A DNA stretch of 64,000 bases, from the NCBI GenBank assembly GCA_963757335.1, contig CAVWRJ010000008.1:682001-746000 (forward strand). Reading direction: 5' to 3'. Made by a program: the position numbers and the translations under genes. Shown one piece after another: positions 62,176 through 64,000 of the stretch. This DNA comes from DASQPA01 sp963757335. GTDB taxonomy: Bacteria > Acidobacteriota > Thermoanaerobaculia > Multivoradales > UBA5704. Below the pieces are notes generated by a model that was given only the letters and a program-made list of their open reading frames with translations, ran no database searches and had not been told where the DNA came from. Every line of letters begins with the position of its first letter. Position 1 is the stretch's first letter.

Positions 62176-62460
62176 ATGTTTAGAGCAGTCGAAGTCAAGG
62201 CGTTGGCGGATTATAGGATCTGGGTCCGCTTCGCGGACGGTGTTGCGGGTGAGGTGGACTTGTCCTACCTTGCCGGACGCGGCGTCTTTTCCCTGTGGCA
62301 AGACTACTCAGCCTTTCGGCATGTGCACCTCGGACCCAGCGGGGAGATCGCATGGAACGACGAGGTGGAGCTCTGTCCAGATAGCCTGTACCTGAAGCTC
62401 ACTGAGAAGAATCCAGAAGAGGTCTTCCCAAACTTGGTTCGGACGGAAGTCGGTGCCTGA
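62176..62460 (+). CDS. DUF2442 protein
   Basis: 94 residues. VEVKALADYRIWVRFADGVA and GEVDLSYLAGRGVFSLWQDY, then VHLGPSGEIAWNDEVELCPD, match the DUF2442 small-protein pattern. It overlaps the DUF4160 gene by eight bases. These two families often occur side by side and are thought to form a toxin-antitoxin-like couple; direct evidence is limited. Confidence 0.8.
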   Translation: MFRAVEVKALADYRIWVRFADGVAGEVDLSYLAGRGVFSLWQDYSAFRHVHLGPSGEIAWNDEVELCPDSLYLKLTEKNPEEVFPNLVRTEVGA

Positions 62461-62713
62461 GCTCTGCCGATTCTACGGCATCATCATTAAAATGTACTTT
62501 GACGATCACAATCCGCCACACTTTCATGCCGAATACGGCTCGGAAGGAGCAATCGTCGACATCAATACCCTCGCCGTCATCGACGGGCATCTTCCCGCGC
62601 GCGCCCTTGGCCTTGTTGCCGAATGGGCGTCCTTGCACCAAGAGGAGCTGAGAGCGTATTGGCAACGGGCAAGGAGCCTCGAGCCACTCGGAAAAATCGA
62701 CCCGCTGCGTTAA
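62453..62713 (+). CDS. DUF4160 protein
   Basis: 86 residues from a GTG start. LCRFYGIIIKMYFDDHNPPH and HFHAEYGSEGAIVDINTLAV (H-x-H-A-x-Y) are the DUF4160 hallmarks, followed by ARALGLVAEWASLHQEELRA. Partner of the overlapping DUF2442 gene. Function unknown. Confidence 0.85.
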   Translation: MPELCRFYGIIIKMYFDDHNPPHFHAEYGSEGAIVDINTLAVIDGHLPARALGLVAEWASLHQEELRAYWQRARSLEPLGKIDPLR

Positions 62714-62822
62714 GCCTCCGAGAAGCCAAGGGGTGGAGAAGAAGAACGGCCAACCCAGGCGACGCCCCGGAGGGCCGCTCCGGCCCCCCCCGGGGGACCG
62801 GGGAATCCGCTAGACTCCCCCG

Positions 62823-63677
62823 ATGATCGGTCTCGGCAACCTCGACCTCACCGTCGTCTCCGACGGCGTCTTCCGCCTCGACGGCGGGGCCATGTTCGGA
62901 GTCGTGCCGCGGACGATGTGGGGGAAGGTGAAGCCTCCGGACGGCGAGAACCGCATCCGGATGGGCACCAACTGCCTGCTGGTCGCCCGCGGCAGCGATC
63001 TCCTCTTGATCGACACCGGCATCGGCGACAAGGTAGACGAGAAGTTCCGCGCCATCTACGCCATGGACCCGGCGGCGGTGCGGCTGCCGGAGGCGATCCG
63101 GCGGGCGGGGTATGAGGTTGGGGACGTCACCCACGTTCTCCTCTCCCATCTGCACTTCGACCACTGCGGCTGGAACACCCGGGAGGTGGGAGGGCGGATC
63201 GTCCCCACCTTCCCCCGCGCCCGCTACTTTTTGAACCGCGGCGAGGTGGAGCACGCCAGGCAGCCCAACGAGCGGGACCGGGCGAGCTATATGCTGCCGA
63301 ACTGGGAGCCGCTCTTTACCGCCGGGGTGGTCGAACTGTTCGACGACGAGGCGGAGCCGATGCCCGGGGTGCGGGCCGTCCGCGTTCCCGGCCACAACCG
63401 GGACATGTGCATCGTGCTTCTGGACGGCGGCAGCCCGGAGGCGCAGGGGGTCTTCTGGGCCGATCTCGTCCCCACGACCGCCCATGTGCCGCTCCCCTGG
63501 ATCATGGGCTACGACCTCTATCCCATGGAGACCCTGGAGAACAAGAAGGTCTGGCTCGCCCGGGCGGTCTCCGGAGGGTGGCTCGGCCTCTTCGAGCACG
63601 ACGCCGACATCCCCCTCGCCCGGGTGGTCGAGGAGCGCCCCGGCCGTTTCAAGGCGGAGCCGATCCCCGTCCCTTGA
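62823..63677 (+). CDS. MBL-fold metallo-hydrolase
   Basis: 284 residues. The metallo-beta-lactamase fold: NCLLVARGSDLLLIDTGIGD, the metal motif LSHLHFDHCGWN (HxHxDH), the third His in VRVPGHNRDMCIVLLDGG, and the bridging Asp in FWADLVPTTAHVPLP. Likely hydrolyses an ester or lactone; quorum-lactonase activity cannot be judged. Monocistronic by appearance. Confidence 0.9.
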   Translation: MIGLGNLDLTVVSDGVFRLDGGAMFGVVPRTMWGKVKPPDGENRIRMGTNCLLVARGSDLLLIDTGIGDKVDEKFRAIYAMDPAAVRLPEAIRRAGYEVGDVTHVLLSHLHFDHCGWNTREVGGRIVPTFPRARYFLNRGEVEHARQPNERDRASYMLPNWEPLFTAGVVELFDDEAEPMPGVRAVRVPGHNRDMCIVLLDGGSPEAQGVFWADLVPTTAHVPLPWIMGYDLYPMETLENKKVWLARAVSGGWLGLFEHDADIPLARVVEERPGRFKAEPIPVP

Positions 63678-63727
63678 GCGACCGCGGCCACCATCCAAAC
63701 GCTACAGACAGACAGCAAGGAGAATTT

Positions 63728-64000
63728 ATGCAATCGGACGTGCAAACGGTTCCCGTCTCGCCGGGAAGGCTCTGGGCTGGACGCATCATGAGCGGCCTGC
63801 CGGCACTGATGCTGCTCTTTAGCGGCGTCATGGATCTGGTCAAGCCGCCGTCGGTCGTCGAAGGAACCCTCAAAATGGGATATCCCGAAAACATAATTTT
63901 CGGCCTGGGGATCACCGTGCTGGCCTGTACGATCCTCTATCTCATTCCGCGGACCGCCGTTCTCGGCGCGATCCTGCTGACCGGCTATCTGGGCGGCGCC
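63728..64000 (+). CDS. DoxX-like membrane protein (3' end outside window)
   Basis: ATG at 63728 with AAGGAG seven bases before it; open to the window edge, so at least 91 residues. It reads MQSDVQTVPVSPGRLWAGRI, then MSGLPALMLLFSGVMDLVKP, ITVLACTILYLIPRTAVLGA and ILLTGYLGGA. At least three membrane segments in the DoxX-like arrangement are visible. Function unknown. Confidence 0.8.
   Translation, partial: MQSDVQTVPVSPGRLWAGRIMSGLPALMLLFSGVMDLVKPPSVVEGTLKMGYPENIIFGLGITVLACTILYLIPRTAVLGAILLTGYLGGA

Overview
The window is high-GC bacterial chromosome. A secreted GWxTD plus VWA protein, an amidohydrolase fused to a CIA30-type domain, and the general gene mix suggest Acidobacteriota, possibly a Thermoanaerobaculia- or Holophagae-like lineage. 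This is inference from gene content only; no rRNA or universal marker gene is present. Several genes are broken by single-base indels, many in short homopolymers, so part of the apparent gene decay may be sequence error.

Region 1 (1-7852) is a less GC-rich accessory operon, cut at its left end: a CHAT protease, a large protein with a degenerate NTPase-like core, a P-loop GTPase anchored in the membrane, an exported protein, and a membrane protein whose N-terminus resembles GTPase-associated (GAP1-N-like) domains. All four junctions overlap. It looks like a GTPase-centred conflict or signalling system spanning the inner membrane, and is the best candidate here for an undescribed system.

Region 2 (8157-20610) holds a STAS/SpoIIAA-like protein and a FadL-type porin on the minus strand, then a tightly coupled Wsp-like chemosensory operon: MCP, CheW, CheW, MCP, CheA-REC, CheB, REC-GAF-GGDEF, CheR-TPR. 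Its expected output is c-di-GMP rather than flagellar switching. Both receptors carry a PDC/Cache-like sensor at the cytoplasmic C-terminus, which is unusual.

Region 3 (20702-29625) is mixed: an RHH-Fic toxin-antitoxin pair, a frameshifted S9 peptidase, a frameshifted small coiled-coil protein, an array of 42-bp hairpin repeats, a tandem duplication of an Rpn/DUF4351 nuclease gene, an ECF sigma/anti-sigma pair, and phosphoglycerate mutase.

Region 4 (29717-42197) is mostly minus strand: amidohydrolase-CIA30, DUF3037 with a HipA-like kinase, an RND efflux pump and its adaptor, an acyltransferase (plus), a Uma2 nuclease, MgtE, a VOC protein, a lipoprotein and a Spy-like protein. Region 5 (42564-49271) has a hybrid histidine kinase, an OmpR regulator and the GWxTD/VWA protein in one operon, then PPK2, thioredoxin and a lipoprotein. 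Region 6 (49428-59999) has a hydrolase, a GAF-GGDEF cyclase, exonuclease III, a CPBP protease, a BrnT-HTH fusion, an ABC-F ATPase, a secreted protein with a patatin, cytochrome c, and an ArsR/AHSA1 pair. Region 7 (60000-64000) has degenerate 21-bp repeats, a secreted EXORDIUM-like protein, a DUF4386 protein, a DUF2442/DUF4160 pair, an MBL hydrolase and a DoxX-like gene cut by the right edge.
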